Shown: positions 11,416 to 23,473, numbered from the stretch's first letter. The stretch is 55,241 bases of DNA from Rhizomucor pusillus (GCA_900175165.2 FWWN02000206.1:1-55241), one strand, 5' to 3'. Translations and numbers: made by a program. The notes: generated by a model from the letters alone, not told the origin.

Positions 11416-12310
11416 TCATTCTTGAGAATGGTTTCCATTGGGGATTTGAGCCTGCTCAAAGTCGTAGTAATAAATGTACGCATCAACCAACTTGTCTGGG
11501 CTATTCTTCAGTCTATACAGCGGCAAGATCGTCAGTTTTACAGCGGTTGCTAGTTAGCGCATATATCCTCCTACCTTGCCGCCTTGGGGATAATACCAGC
11601 GCGTTGGAAACCGAGCTTTTCCCAGATGCGTATTGATGCCACATTGTTAGCAAATACGAGGTTAAATACAGACGCCTTGTATCCAAGGTGGGGCGCGAGG
11701 ATCATGAATGTTTCGGCCATAGCAACACCAGCACCTAATCCTCTGTGCTTTTCGGATGTGACAAAACCGGCATTGCATATCTGATGGTACGTTAATTAGA
11801 TTATGAACATTTTTCAATTCAAAGGATAGTTTTTGAAATTTACATGCGAGCATCGGCCAGGATAGTTGGGCTTGATATAGTACATGCCAAGTACTCGATC
11901 TTCCCAGTTGTCGCCTTCACCATCCTTCAAAAGTACAAATGCATCGTACCTGCAGGCGCATGATTATGTCAGCAAATTAAGCTTTGACCTGCCAGTTTCC
12001 CCTTACCCTAAGAAATATTCTCTAAATTGGGCCTCACTCAGCAGCTCTTCCTGCGGGTATGAAAATCTACATTTTCGGGACTAAGAACTCTACCAGTACT
12101 TTGCGACCCAAAGCTATATATCGACAATTACCCTCTTTCAATCTCGACATTGAATAAACCGTGCAGATGCTTAACGAGACCATCGACAGATGGATCAACT
12201 GCAATCAATTGGGCCTTCGATCCGTCTCGCAATGTCTTGCTTAGTGGGAGTACAGCGGATAACAGAGCACCGGCTTTCGGTTTGGGGATCTTGCCATAAG
12301 CTGTAGACAT
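11416..12310 (-). CDS. GNAT-family N-acetyltransferase (Mpr1/Ata1-like)
   Basis: Acetyl-CoA-dependent N-acetyltransferase. Five exons (12132-12310, 12007-12066, 11844-11949, 11575-11780, 11416-11512) give 215 residues. The GNAT core is clear: YYIKPNYPGRCSH (beta strand), the acetyl-CoA loop in FVTSEKHRGLGAGVAMAE, then LGYKASVFNLVFANNVAS and RIWEKLGFQRAG, ending with RLKNSPDKLVDAYIYYYDF. This pattern matches fungal enzymes related to yeast Mpr1 and S. pombe Ata1, which acetylate the proline analogue azetidine-2-carboxylate; the substrate here is inferred only. The N-terminal 60 residues (MSTAYGKIPKPKAG) are the usual leader. All junctions keep frame and family alignment. Confidence 0.9.
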
Positions 12311-12954
12311 TCTCTTTTTCTTTGGGAAGAACAGGGAACCTGGACACCTGACCGCAGCAGCCTTCCAGTATTTATTTATTGGTTCGTTATCTACAACTCA
12401 GAATCCTCCGCACTTATTGCAGACGTCGTTATCCGTCGGGTATGTGCAGATGAATAAGAGTATGGAACTGTACTATTTTCGGTCTGTTTATTAGTTCTCT
12501 GTTTTCAACTTATATTTCAGACAATATTACGCTGCAAACGACTCAATAACTGTAGCAGTACTTGATGGACATGGACAATCTTGTGAGAAAAAGAAGGATG
12601 CGAACATTCGAGAAAGAATAGCGGCATAGTCAGGTGTGGCCAAATGAGTCATAGAATGTACGATTGGCAATTAATTGGTCGATATCCAGTGCGGCATTGC
12701 AAAACAGCGGTTGGATGAGTACAGTGATCATCTGTGATAACTGTCTTCGAATACAGCATGAAGAGGCATTATCGAATAAACTTTATGGCAGTATGTAATA
12801 CCCGAACTGCAGTAACGATTCCCAATAACCTTATTTTCGGAAAGTATTCAACCGCTGAGTTATTCCCTCACAAGACCACCCAAACATTGATCTGATGTTT
12901 GCTAGTTTCAAGGGAAAGTGATAACGATACTTTGGGATAACGATGTGATAAAGT
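12311..12954. other. Intergenic with a PP2C-like scrap
   Basis: Mostly unrecognised. On the plus strand, about 12420-12439 spliced to 12531-12629 would read TSLSVG then QYYAANDSITVAVLDGHG and QSCEKKK, ending at a stop; the DGHG at 12564-12575 resembles the metal-binding motif of PP2C phosphatases. No other PP2C motif was found nearby. Confidence 0.3.
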
Positions 12955-14255
12955 TTAATCACGTATCAGTTCATGTACATAATCGGCTATGGCAAGACAA
13001 GATGTTAGACCTGGACTTTCGATACCGATCAGCGTGAAAAAGTTCTTCAGGTCATCTTCTTCTCTGATTTCAAAGTCTCTAAATGGTTCTCCTGGTCCAG
13101 CCAGTTTAGGTCTACAAAATAATTTAAGTTACGTATTTTTCCAGCATGCAATTGAGGATTTTTCTTACCTAATCCCAGCGTAATCTGGGTGGAGCTTGCT
13201 AGCTTCGATTGATGGCAGGATTGCTTTCACCGCTTCAGCAAACAATTGTCTATTTTCAGGCATATCAGGCACTGTGTAATCCGAGGGACTGTCGATGTAT
13301 TGGACATCTGGACCAAACTTGACTTTTCCAGCCATATCGAGGGTCAAGTGAGTTCCCAATCCAGCAAGGTTCTTAACAGGACATGGATATATGAGATGCT
13401 TGACTCCCAGCGGACCAGAGTATGCGTAGTAGCATCCTCTAGCGTAGTGCAGCTTATACCTTCCTGGAGCTACCATGTTGGTGACCTTGTCTGCATACAG
13501 ACCCGCCGCATTGAAGACACGTCGAGCGAGTATGTCGCTTGTATCCGGATGTGTTTCTACTTGCACATGATATCCGCCTTCCTGAGCAGGTCTGATAGAG
13601 GATACGGACGAGTACAGAGCCACATCACCGCCGTTGTCGATTATTTGTCCGTGCAGATAATCCATGAGCGCGTGGCTGTCAATGATTCCTGTAGAAGGCG
13701 AATACAATGCCGAGTGAGCACGGAGCTCTGGTTCCATTTCGATAGCCGTTTCGCCTGAAATCAAGTGTGTTTCAACACCGAGTCTGCTGGCTTTCTCCTG
13801 TAAACTCTTCAAGTACTCATGCTGTTCTTCCGACTGGGCAACTACGAGCTTGCCAACTTTATCGTACGGTATCCGCGTTCGCGACAAAAGCTCATATAAC
13901 TTTCGATTGCCTTGGATGCAAAGTCTAGTCTTTAAACTATCGTTTGGATAATAGATGCCAGCGTGAATTACTTCGCTGTTACGAGAGCTATATAAAATAC
14001 GCACGGACATCAGCGTCTGATAAATAATTTAAGCATGCTGTAAAATCCCTACCTTGTTTCTTCGCCGTAACGTTTATGCTTGTCAACAACGACCGTAACT
14101 TCCGAGGGTCTCTCCCGTGTAAGCTTCTCTCCAAGAGCCAGACCTACAACGCCGGCGCCTATCACTAGATTGTCGACCTCCATGTCTGCTGTGGAAGAGA
14201 ATAATCGTCGTTGACATGGTCCTGACAGGATTCTCGAGATTCGAGAGAGGAGCAT
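12955..14255 (-). CDS. FAD-dependent oxidoreductase, L-2-hydroxyglutarate dehydrogenase family
   Basis: Flavoprotein of the DAO/L2HGDH group; the likely reaction is oxidation of L-2-hydroxyglutarate or a related hydroxy acid. Three exons (14053-14255, 13169-13987, 12955-13111) give 392 residues. The first 24 residues (MLLSRISRILSGPCQRRLFS) are Arg/Ser-rich and lack acids, like a mitochondrial presequence. The dinucleotide fold follows as VIGAGVVGLALGEKL. SRNSEVIHAGIYYP and LCIQGNRKLYELL are typical of L2HGDH/YgaF proteins, as are the FNAAGLYAD and PKLAGPGEP blocks and the C-terminal GIESPGLTSCLAIADYV. It is head-to-head with the GRIP golgin gene, 422 bp apart. Substrate assignment is by family only. 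Confidence 0.88.
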
Positions 14256-14677
14256 CTTGGCTGAGAGCCAAACGATGGCGCAGCATCGTAAAGAAAATGC
14301 GACTTCCCGAAGCGACGATACCGATGATTAAGCTTTTACTCACGTTAAGAATTATTGTTGCACCCAAAACGCAGCGTGCAGCAAACCACCTCGATTACAT
14401 CGAGTTCCCCTTGTGTTCCTGAATTACACAGCAGTGCTAAAGAACAGGTTGCTGTGGAACGATTTATTCAGCAGCACCGCTGTGAAATGATAAGAGATAT
14501 ATCGTAGTTTATCTCGATGGTTGTAAAAGAATGCAGCCAGTTGATCTGATGCACGTTTATGAGCTTGCCCTGAACGATATTATATACAATTTCTATTTCT
14601 TTTGGCAGAAAGTTGCCTCTGAGTTGTTGCGTTTCACAAACTAGAGCTGTATCCGAACTTGTGAATGCTTCGTGACA
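14256..14677. promoter_or_regulatory. Divergent promoter region
   Basis: Shared 5' region of the FAD oxidoreductase (minus) and the GRIP golgin (plus), inferred only from the head-to-head gene order. No specific motif assigned. Confidence 0.4.
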
Positions 14678-16780
14678 ATGTCCAGCAATCAAGGCGTTGC
14701 TGATGGCAGCTCTCCTAGACAGAGCAGACTGCAGAGTGACTTGTCTGAACAACGCGATCGGTCCAAGGCAAGTACAAGATGATTCGAGCACAAACCAGCG
14801 TAGCCCTAACTTGAGTGCAGCCAGTGTCGAGATCGGGTTCGGTGTATAACAAAGCAGAGACAGATCTTCAAAAGCTAAACTTTCGTCTTTCAGAGCAAGT
14901 GGGTATCTGTCTCAAATAAATGTCGAATGGATTACGAGCTCATATTAGGCTTCTAGGTGGAAGATCTCAAATATCAGCTATCTAATAAAAACAATGAAGT
15001 AACCAAACTGCAGGAGACATTGACAAGACGCACAGGTGCGTGCATGTGTGTGTGTGATACTCTGGGCTGTTGACTAAATCTTAAGAAAATATTCATGTAG
15101 CTGAGCACGATGAAAAGATGAAAAAGATGAGAGAAATCTTTGCACAGGCCACCAAAAATTTGGACGGATACCGAGCATCGATCGCAGAGAAGGATGCCGA
15201 GATAGATCACCTTCGCGAAGAACTGGGCAAGAGCCAAGCACGTGAAAGAGAGTTGCAAGATATGACCGATTCTTTGAAAAGAGATGTCGATAAGCTTGGA
15301 GCAGACATGAACAGTGCAAGGGCTGCTTACGGCGCCCAGATCAAACAGCTGGTAAGCTAGATCCCAGAATATAGAAAGGAATCAATATCATATTTATATA
15401 TTCTCGCAAAAAGGAAAGCAAAACTCGGCAGCTTTCATCGCAGTTGGAACAAACAAAAAACGATTACAGTCAATATAAGCGCCGGGCTACACAGTTACTA
15501 GAAAGCAACAAGACTTCGGCCTCAAATGCCGAGAAAATTGCAGAGCTTGAAAATATGGTAAAAGCGTTGCAGTTGGAGAAAAGGTACGATAGCACTTGGG
15601 TTGCTAATCCACCGCTGCTGACCTCTAGTCCTTCCTAGTGAATGGTTAACAGAAAAGAACGAGCATGTAAATCGAGTCGGAGCGCTGGAACAAGATATAC
15701 GACAGGCCCTGGAACGTGTCCAAGATTTAGAGTCCAAAAATGAAATCATAAACAAACTTCAAAAGGAAAATGCAGCCTATGTATTGGATGTCGACAGACT
15801 TCGAAAAGAATTAACTGCTTCTAGGGATGCCTACGAGCAAGGCAAGTGGGAAGAAAAATGATTATATGTGAACTTAGAGGGATCACACTTTTGCAAACAG
15901 CCATGCAGGAAGCCTCACGGGCACATCAAGAGGAAATGATGAAGCTGGCAAGTAGCAGCAACCAACATGTGAAACCGCAGGCACCACCAGAAAGTACAAA
16001 CAATGCAGCGCTAGAAGTGGAACGCCAAGCATTGCAGGATATGGTCGACTCGTTGAAAGACGAAAATTCTCAATTACGGGAGCAAATTAAAAAGCTTGCC
16101 CGCGACAAGGAAAACCATGTGGAAACCATCTCCAAGGAAGAATCAATCGAAGTTCCGGATCACAATGTTGACGTATATGGTAAAGGAAATGCTCAAACGC
16201 CAGGGGAGAGTGAGTATTGCGGGTTGAAGAGGCATAATCTAATCATCGGTTTTCCGTAGCCTCAATGTCGAAACTGCTTTCACCGCTGTCTATGGGTTCT
16301 GAGAGCAGGCTTGACCTGGAGAAACAAGTGCAAAAGTTGCGGGAAATGCTGGACGAGAGTGAGGATCAAGTTGCGGCGCTGCGTGCTCAAGAAAAGGTAA
16401 TGTGGAGTTGCCACGCACAGGATTTGTCCTGATTTTCTAAATGACCAGCATATCAGGTGCTCAAGGCGGAAATAAGGTACCACCCATGCTGCGCGGTGTG
16501 TGCGCGCTCAAGGTGGACCATGCAAAGAGTTCTCACGTTATATCTTAGGAAATTGGATGCCTTTGACAGGCGACAAAACCTTAATGTGGAATACCTGAAA
16601 AATGTGTTTCTCAAGTTTTGCCAGGCAGAGAACAAGGAGGTAAATAATTGTTGCATTTGCTCAGACAACACAAGTATTCAACAAAATTGAACATAGTACA
16701 TGATTCCTGTGCTTGCCAAACTGCTGTCTCTCGACGATGCGGAAACTGAGGAGTTGAGAAAGTCCTTTTCCAGGGCATGA
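14678..16780 (+). CDS. GRIP-domain golgin
   Basis: Coiled-coil tether targeted to the trans-Golgi by Arl1 through its GRIP domain. Eleven exons (14678-14767, 14821-14898, 14957-15035, 15101-15351, 15414-15583, 15639-15841, 15901-16209, 16260-16396, 16457-16476, 16549-16639, 16697-16780) give 503 residues. Most of the protein is heptad-rich (for example LQDMTDSLKRDVDKLGAD and RDKENHVETISKEE). A QYKRRATQLL block recalls GCC88-type golgins. The GRIP domain is at the C-terminus: NVEYLKNVFLKFCQA, with the conserved Tyr, then YMIPVLAKLLSLDDAE. Introns 14768-14820 and 15842-15900 both have GCAAGT donors. One exon is only 20 nt. Family is secure; the exact golgin type is not. Confidence 0.9.
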
Positions 16781-17121
16781 ACAGGGTTCAGTTCTCCAAT
16801 TTGGCCGTGTGTCACCAGAAATACGGGCTATACTGCATCTAACGAATGCCCACACGCTCCATAGTAGGAAGTGCCATAATACTTGATGAATTTACAATCT
16901 TCTCTTTACTAGTCCATAGTTTTAATAGCTATATCTGTAACCAATCCTTTCTTATTGTAAGAACAGCTTCTTGTTCATCCTTGTTCTTTCTGCTGCTGGA
17001 TTCAACGTTTTGTTTCCCGCAAACATCTCCGTCATCTGCTGATCAGAAGAAGCTTTTTGAGGTTGCACAGCTTTCTTGTGCACATACATACGCACTCGAG
17101 CAACGCTGTGTCCTTTCTCGC
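16781..17121. other. Intergenic
   Basis: Promoter side of the hexokinase-like gene. The reading frame is open upstream of 17122 from about 16846, but that part has no hexokinase similarity. Confidence 0.5.
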
Positions 17122-18762
17122 ATGGTCCCCACAGACATTGGCTTTGACCAGTTAAGACATATTAGCCCGCAGCAGCAGAGAGCTCTGGAGGAACTGCACA
17201 GCGAGTTTTGGCTAGACAAGCCGAAACTGCTGGAAGTCATGCAGCAATTTGACAAGGAGCTCAAAGCTGGTTTGGCAGACGACCGATCAAGCGACTTGAA
17301 TATGATCCCATCCTTCGTAACCGGTAAGCCAAACCATTTATATTTGCTGCTCCAACTTCGTGGCTAAAAAAAGCTATACTCGAATGCAATAGGATACCCC
17401 ACCGGCCAAGAGAAAGGAACTTACCTCGCGCTGGAAATCGCGGGAATGGATATATATGCTTGCCAGGTCAAGCTGAAAGGCGAAAACGGAAAACTTGCAA
17501 TCAACCAGTATCAATACAAAATCCCACAAGACCTGACCAGTGGAGACGACTTTACAGTGCTTATTGATTACGTAGTCGAGTGTGTATCCGATTTTCTCTC
17601 GAGAGTGGGAACTCAGGATCTCTTCGTGTATCCGATGGCTTGCTCGTTCGGTTTCGCCATCAAGCAGACAGCTCTCAACAGCGGTCGCATTTTGTCACTT
17701 GGTCACGGTTTTAGCTATCCTAACGGTGTCGGCGTCGATATTGTTCAACTCATGCACGAGCGTATGCAACTCAAGGGACTTCCTATTAAGGTTGTTGCTA
17801 TTACTAATGGTAGGTAGTTGCTACTTGGCGATGTAGGCGGATAAAAATAAACTAACATTTTGTATACATAGATGCTGTCTGCGTGCTTTTGGCACACGCC
17901 TATCAACACCCATCCACTCGGTTAGGAATTGTCCATAGCTTGGGCACTAACTGCGCTTACTACGAACGCGTTTCCAAGGTTACAAAGTTCCAAGATCCAG
18001 CCATGAGGGACGACGCAAACGAACGCAACATGATCATTAATACAGAATGGTGCAATTTTGGATCATCTAGGCGAACATTACCATGCACCTGGTTTGACCG
18101 AAAACTTGATCGAGAATCCATCAATCCTCAATATCATGTCTTTGAAAAAATGACAACTGGAACTTCCTTGGGCGAACTTGTACGCAACGTTTTGATATAT
18201 TTGGTGGATCGCGATGTTTTGTTCAACGGCGAATCTAGCGAGACTCTTAATCGCCCGCACAGCTTCGATACGAGTTACATGTACGTATGCGAAGATGATG
18301 ATTCTGAGAATTTGGAAGATACGCGTGTTGTCATTGAAGATATGATGAAGATATCCAAAAGCTCCATTGGTGACAGAGAAGTAGTCAAGCGAGTTTGTCA
18401 ATTGGTTGGCATGCGAGCAGCTATGCTTGTCGGCGCAGCTATCGCGGCAGTTGTTCTCCACATGGTCAATGACGGTATTGGAATGGAAAACGGATACGCT
18501 ATATGTAAGTTCCGATTTCAAGTCAATTGCGTTGTTGCTGGTTGCTCACTGTCACGTAATATTTAAAGCTATCAGTGGTGATATTTACGAGGATTATCGG
18601 TCGTTCCATCCTCGTCTTTGCCGGACCTTGAAGGAACTGATTCCAGACCAGATTGCCTCCAAACTGTCAGTCGGTATAATCAAACATTCGCGCATAGTTG
18701 GCGCAGCCATTGTGGCAATGATGGCAGAGAAAATAGCCGCGACCAATGACGAACAAGCATAA
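17122..18762 (+). CDS. Hexokinase-like protein, probably catalytically inactive
   Basis: Member of the fungal hexokinase family by length (481 residues) and layout. Exons 17122-17323, 17393-17809, 17872-18504, 18569-18762. Retained: QTALNSG, ITNDAV with the catalytic-base Asp, NMIINTEW, and the block WFDRKLDRESINP...FEKMTTGTSLGELVRNVL. Changed: the phosphate-1 motif LDLGGTNFR reads LEIAGMDIY; the sugar-binding TKGF reads GHGF; GTGTNA reads SLGTNC; and the C-terminal glycine-rich DGSGRGAAL reads KHSRIVGAAI. Loss of the ATP-binding glycines and the TK pair argues for a non-catalytic regulator, as known for Aspergillus XprF (HxkC) and HxkD. That role is inference. The start is the Met before PTDIGFDQLRH, which begins the usual N-terminal helix. 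Confidence 0.9.
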
Positions 18763-19175
18763 TTGTATCATGTATTCCTATCTATCTGCTATCTGACTCT
18801 TCCTACCTTCTTCGTTCCAGATGCTGCTCATTTGTACCATACTTCCCACTTACCCTCCCCCAAAGCAAGCAATGTAAACTTTATATAATTCATACTTTGT
18901 TGTCTGTTTCACGTTGGCTTTTGGTTTTTTTTTGATTTTCAATCCATCATCCATTATGCAGGTGTCTGTAAGAGATTATTGTCACAAGCAACGAACCAAA
19001 CACACTAAAGTTTTATGTTATATATTAGCTGAAAAGCCAAGGAAATCGGCTAGGGATTTTGCCCATAGTTGCCGTCAATGCGTGTCGGGAGCAGCTGGAC
19101 CTGAATACCAGCTTCAGTGAAGGTTCCCGAGCAAGAAGCTGCAGCCTTCTTCCACCATTGTCGATAGTGAACAAT
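18763..19175. other. Intergenic
   Basis: T-rich 3' region of the hexokinase-like gene and promoter side of the Chs5 gene. Nothing further seen. Confidence 0.5.
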
Positions 19176-20097
19176 ATGACCTCTGTTCAGTTCACAGTTG
19201 GACGGCTGGATGCCGGCATGGTGAGTGAGACGACGAGGAGCAACGTGACGCGACAATGCGGTAACCAACGCGGCTGAAATGTGCTAGGCTATTCTTCTCA
19301 CGGAAGATCATCATCTGATCGAATTTCCGTCACTTTTGCTCCCGAATGGAGTGACTTCGGGAAGTATTGTCAACATTGCCGTGAGCCGCAACAAAAGCGA
19401 GGAGGAACGTCGAACACAAGAGTTTTGGGAGTTGCAGGAAAAGATTCTGAGCGCGTTTGGGCAAGCAGAACCAGAACCTCCAGTGCTTAGAGTCAGAAGT
19501 ATCACGCAGACGTCGTTGACGCTAGAGTGGGATCCTCTGCAGCTGCACACTTCGAAGCTGCGATCACTCGATATCTACAAGAACGATACTAAACTTGCAC
19601 AACATGTGCCTACCGATACAAACCACTGCAAACTCTCTGGCCTAGACGTGGATCATGAATATGAATTCTACATTGTGATCAAGACAACCGCTGGAAAATA
19701 CGAGTCTAACCGTGTCCAAGCACGTACTCACAAGATGGAGAATTTAACGGGTATCCGCGTAGCATTTGGGCAATTTGAACAGCCGGAGCCAGCTATTACA
19801 GAACTTAAGGAACTCCTGGCCAAAATGGGCGCATCTTGGACTGACAGCGTCACCTCAGACACCACACATTTGATCGCGCAGATACCTGGTGGAGACAACT
19901 ACGACAATGCAATGATGCAGTCCATACCTGTCGTGAAACCGGACTGGCTAGTTCAATGCGATAAAAATAATAAGATACAGGTAAAAAAATGAAGAATGGA
20001 ATGTATTTTCGAATTATATGCTGTGCCTAACTTTCGAAACACGCTGTAGCCTGCCCTGCCATATTACATTGTCAGCGTACCAACCGGTAGTGACTAG
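19176..20097 (+). CDS. CHS5: Chs5-like exomer scaffold, short form
   Basis: Scaffold of the exomer coat that moves chitin synthase Chs3 and other cargo from the trans-Golgi to the surface. Exons 19176-19220, 19288-19980 and 20050-20097 give 261 residues. The N-terminal part (MTSVQFTVGRLDAGM, LTEDHHLIEFPSLLLP) matches the Chs5 dimerisation/ChAP-binding region. An FN3 domain follows (SITQTSLTLEWDPLQLHTSK, LSGLDVDHEYEF, ARTHKMENL), then a BRCT domain (GIRVAFGQFEQPEP, DTTHLIAQ, PVVKPDWLVQC). Removing GTAAAA...GCTGTAG (branch CTAAC) replaces a three-residue end by PALPYYIVSVPTGSD, which completes the BRCT fold. Yeast Chs5 (671 residues) has a long Lys/Glu-rich tail that is missing here. Confidence 0.9.
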
Positions 20098-20351
20098 ACC
20101 TCCTCCCTCTTTCCCTCTACATCTCGAATTCCATTCTACTTGCCACAGCCTCCAGATAAATATTAAGCCTGACAAATCGATACAATATGTAACGAAATTG
20201 GCATTTATAAACTGTTGACTTGCTCCCACCTCTGCTTTTGTTCACTATAATTAATTGGCTGGGAACGCACGGTTGCCATTCTTTCGGTGGCTTGTTTGTA
20301 GCTAGGGTGTTCTCTCTTGCGGCCCAACCTGCCCCTCCCATTCTCCTCCGC

Positions 20352-21119
20352 ATGGCATTCCGAGCACCTCCTACTCAAGTCGGCAGACATGCCGCTAATT
20401 TGCTAAAGGGAAATCTACTAAAGTCGACTCCAGCGTGGTTACCGGCGGTCACGGCAGTTCCTCCTGGCCCTTCCATTATCCGCGTTCGTTCCAAAGACAA
20501 CAACACCGCGGCCTTGTCCGAGAAAGAGAAACAATTGTTCCAGAACAATGCACAGAAAACAGCAATCAACAGACACAAAGAAAAGCATTTGCGCACCAAA
20601 CCTCCTCGACCACAGCCCATTCGCTACCCAGAAGACAAATTAAGACGAGAATTCTATCGTGATCATCCCTTTGAACTCGCTCGTCCTCAAAACTTGGTTG
20701 AAAACAAGTTGGCATTAAACCGAACAGATTTCAGCCAGCTTCTTTTACCAGGACTCGGACCGGAAGATATTACGGGAGAAACGTGAGTGGAAGAAGATTC
20801 TCTCTTTTGTTTGGATAGAGGGCATACTGACAGAGATGTGGACAGTGTTATCAAGTACCAATTGTATCTGATGACACACAAAGGCATGTCCAAGAGAAAA
20901 GCATACGCACAAGCAACATCTGAATTCTATGAGATACGAGCACGCCAGGAAGAAAACGAACGAAAGGTCAAAGCGGATTTATTAAAGTCTTTGGAATCTT
21001 CTTCAACGGCAGAGAACGATCCTTACGGCCTAAGAGCGAAACCACACACAAAGCGTGCTTTGGAAAAGGAAGAGGAATATATCAAAGCTGGCCAAGAAGC
21101 TCTGGCTTTGGGTCACTAG
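20352..21119 (+). CDS. RSM25: Mitochondrial small-subunit ribosomal protein mS23
   Basis: Structural protein of the mitochondrial small ribosomal subunit. Two exons (20352-20782, 20846-21119) give 234 residues. Shared with yeast Rsm25: the N-terminal block LKGNLLKSTPAW, the segment PIRYPEDKLRREFYRDHPFE with LARPQNLVEN, a central FSQLLLPG...GETVIKYQLYLMT, and the AYAQATSEFYEIRARQEEN helix. The intron GTGAGT...GGACAG splits the Thr of GETVIK. Start chosen at MAFRAPPTQVG because the family alignment begins just after it; 5' of this the frame has no similarity. Acidic and basic helices make up the C-terminus. Confidence 0.93.
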
Positions 21120-21853
21120 ACGACGCAAATGTAGATTATGTCAATAAAACAGTGATAATACATCCCGAGAAATGTTCATGTTCAACACCCGACATCCACG
21201 GTGGAACATCCGTCATCACATTTTCTGTTTTGAGGATGTAAGCATCCCAGCACTATCAAGAGTGTTGCTTACCCAAAGGATGTATACATGATGCCCGTTG
21301 CTGCCCCCTTGAGCAAAGTTTACTTGCCGATTTGAAACCTTGTATTTCTGAGTGGGGATCATTTTCCCGCCCTTGCTGGCGCGAACCCTCCCCAACGTTG
21401 CTGAATCATAATAATCTGATACGTATTAAATGCAGCTATACGAATAGACAAGGAATAATCTTCTGTGCGTGCACATTCACGCGCAGGCATCGCACTGCAA
21501 AACTCCAACGACCACAGTACCGTCGTCAGAATAATAATAAAAGAAGAAGGGTCCACATACGCAAGCGTGCTTGTTACAGGGCACCAGAGCATGCAGTTTG
21601 CGCAACAATGCAAAGGCTCAACAGGGTCCGGGCACAGTGTCGTAACATTCTCCTGACAAGGACCAAATGAAAGCTTGACGAATACACATGCACGAAAGAA
21701 AAAGCTCGGACTGCAAAGTTGTCGGGGAGCATGCGTTGCCCGAAAGAGAGAAAACTGGGGAGGAGAATTGGACTTTGGGTCCTCTCCCCCCAAATCCTCT
21801 CTCACCTTTGTATTTTCTTTCTTCTCTTCCTTCCCTGTTACTGCCATCCCACA
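21120..21853. other. Intergenic
   Basis: No gene recognised on either strand; a C/T-rich tract at about 21775-21845 precedes the Bem46 start. Confidence 0.5.
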
Positions 21854-23202
21854 ATGATGGGATACCTGTTATACTTGATATACTTTGGAGTCCTGGTCAC
21901 TGTGGGACTCTCAATCTTGTTGTATGTCTACCAGTGCGATCTACTATACCCAGCGTTTTTCCCTAGTGGTTCGAGATCTGTGGTAAGCAACTACTCGAGT
22001 TTTGGCGTGTATATCTCGGAAAACAAGTGAAAGAGAAAAAAAGGCCCGAAAATCTCAAGCAAATCATTCGATATTAAGGTCGCGCGACCATCACAGTACG
22101 GTCTGCCGGACAAGGAAGAAATACTAGTTACAAAGGATGGCGTCCGCATACGAAGTTATGTGTTGATACAACATGGCGATGATGTAGCAATACAGTCACC
22201 AACATTGCTCTGCCTACATGTATGGATAACTTTGTATGATGATATGGGTTCTTCGTTGGAGCTAATATTGTGATGTTTAGTCGCATACAGGCAACATGGT
22301 TAGGGGTGCTGACAATGTTCGAGTTGGAAATTCTCAATTAACATGTGGGAAACAAAATACCAGGGTCATCGATTGCCTATTGCTCAAGTGTTTTACAAGA
22401 AACTTGGATACAACGTCGTCATGCTATCTTACCGTGGGTTGGTTTCCCGTATACTGATTGTTCAGTCCTTAAAGTGTATTTGCTAAGCTTTGATAAATTG
22501 TCAATGATTAGTTACGGTCTTAGCGAGGGTAAAGCAAACGAAAAAGGATTGCAAATTGATGCTCAGGTAAAACAAGAACAGGTCTGTATAGCATCCATTT
22601 GATCTGACGCTATGCATAGACCGCACTGGATTATATTCTTCGACATCCAATCCTAAAACATACCAAGATTGTCGCCTACGGCCAATCCCTTGGAGGAGCA
22701 GTAGCAATCGATCTCGTTACGAAGAATGAGGACAGGTTCAAGGCTTTGATCATTGAAAATACATTCCTGAGCATTGTAAGTCAAGTTATGCATCTTGTGG
22801 ATTTCTGTCTAATACAAGCCTATTCCATTCAGCCGCTGCTTATTCCACATATTTTCCCAGCACTGAGACATTTGGTTTACTTGTGTCACCAAAGATGGTG
22901 GTCCTACAGAAACATTCGCTTTATTCGACATGTACCTATCCTCTTCTTGGCGAGCCTACGCGACGAACTAGTTCCTCCTTCGCATATGGCGAAACTGTAC
23001 AAAGCAGCGGAGACAAGTGGTCCAAAAGTTTGGTGCGAGTTTAAAAATGGCACACACAATGATACCTGTATGCAGGTATGGATTCACGCTGGTCGTCTAC
23101 ACACCTGGGACGACGGATCTAAACAACCACTTAATTTGATAGGAAGGATACTTTGAAGCAATTGGGGAATTTATACGAGATCACGTGTGGGAAGCAGACT
23201 GA
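21854..23202 (+). CDS. bem46: Bem46/ABHD13-type alpha/beta hydrolase
   Basis: Membrane-anchored serine hydrolase of the Bem46 family; substrate unknown. Eight exons (21854-21982, 22079-22219, 22281-22298, 22364-22437, 22512-22566, 22620-22775, 22833-23075, 23143-23202) give 291 residues, the usual size. An N-terminal transmembrane anchor (LLYLIYFGVLVTVGLSILL) precedes the fold. The oxyanion region reads LHSHTGNMGHRL, then LSYRGYGLSEG; the nucleophile elbow is GQSLGG; DELVPP carries the acid and NGTHND the catalytic His. The 18-nt third exon (22281-22298) is needed to supply SHTGNM and keep the motif length. Two donors (GTTAGG, GTTGGT) are weak but dictated by the protein. Confidence 0.9.
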
Positions 23203-23205
23203 TTG

Positions 23206-23231
23206 TCTGCAGCAGCAGCAGCAGTAGCAGT
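23206..23231 (+). repeat. CAG-rich tract just after the Bem46 stop
   Basis: Six near-perfect CAG units interrupted by one TAG, in the presumed 3' untranslated region. Confidence 0.6.
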
Positions 23232-23473
23232 GAAGCAACGTTCGTGTCTTTTTTTCACCGTGTTCCCTTTCCCTCTTAAATCCACACATATATCACCTCA
23301 TTCGTAGTTACAATAAGCATTAATCAATTTTACTGCAATTTCTTCTCCAACTCATCAAAGTAAAACCATATTCTTGTTACTTGCATGACTGTGAATTGGT
23401 TGCCTGTATTGGTCTGTGCAACATCATCTTCATCGTCCGCTTACTGGACAAACAGCAGCATAACCGTTATACC

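Noticed and set aside
19281..19490. Plus-strand frame in the second Chs5 exon, in another phase.
   Set aside because: Shadow of the Chs5 coding sequence, which matches the family over its full length.
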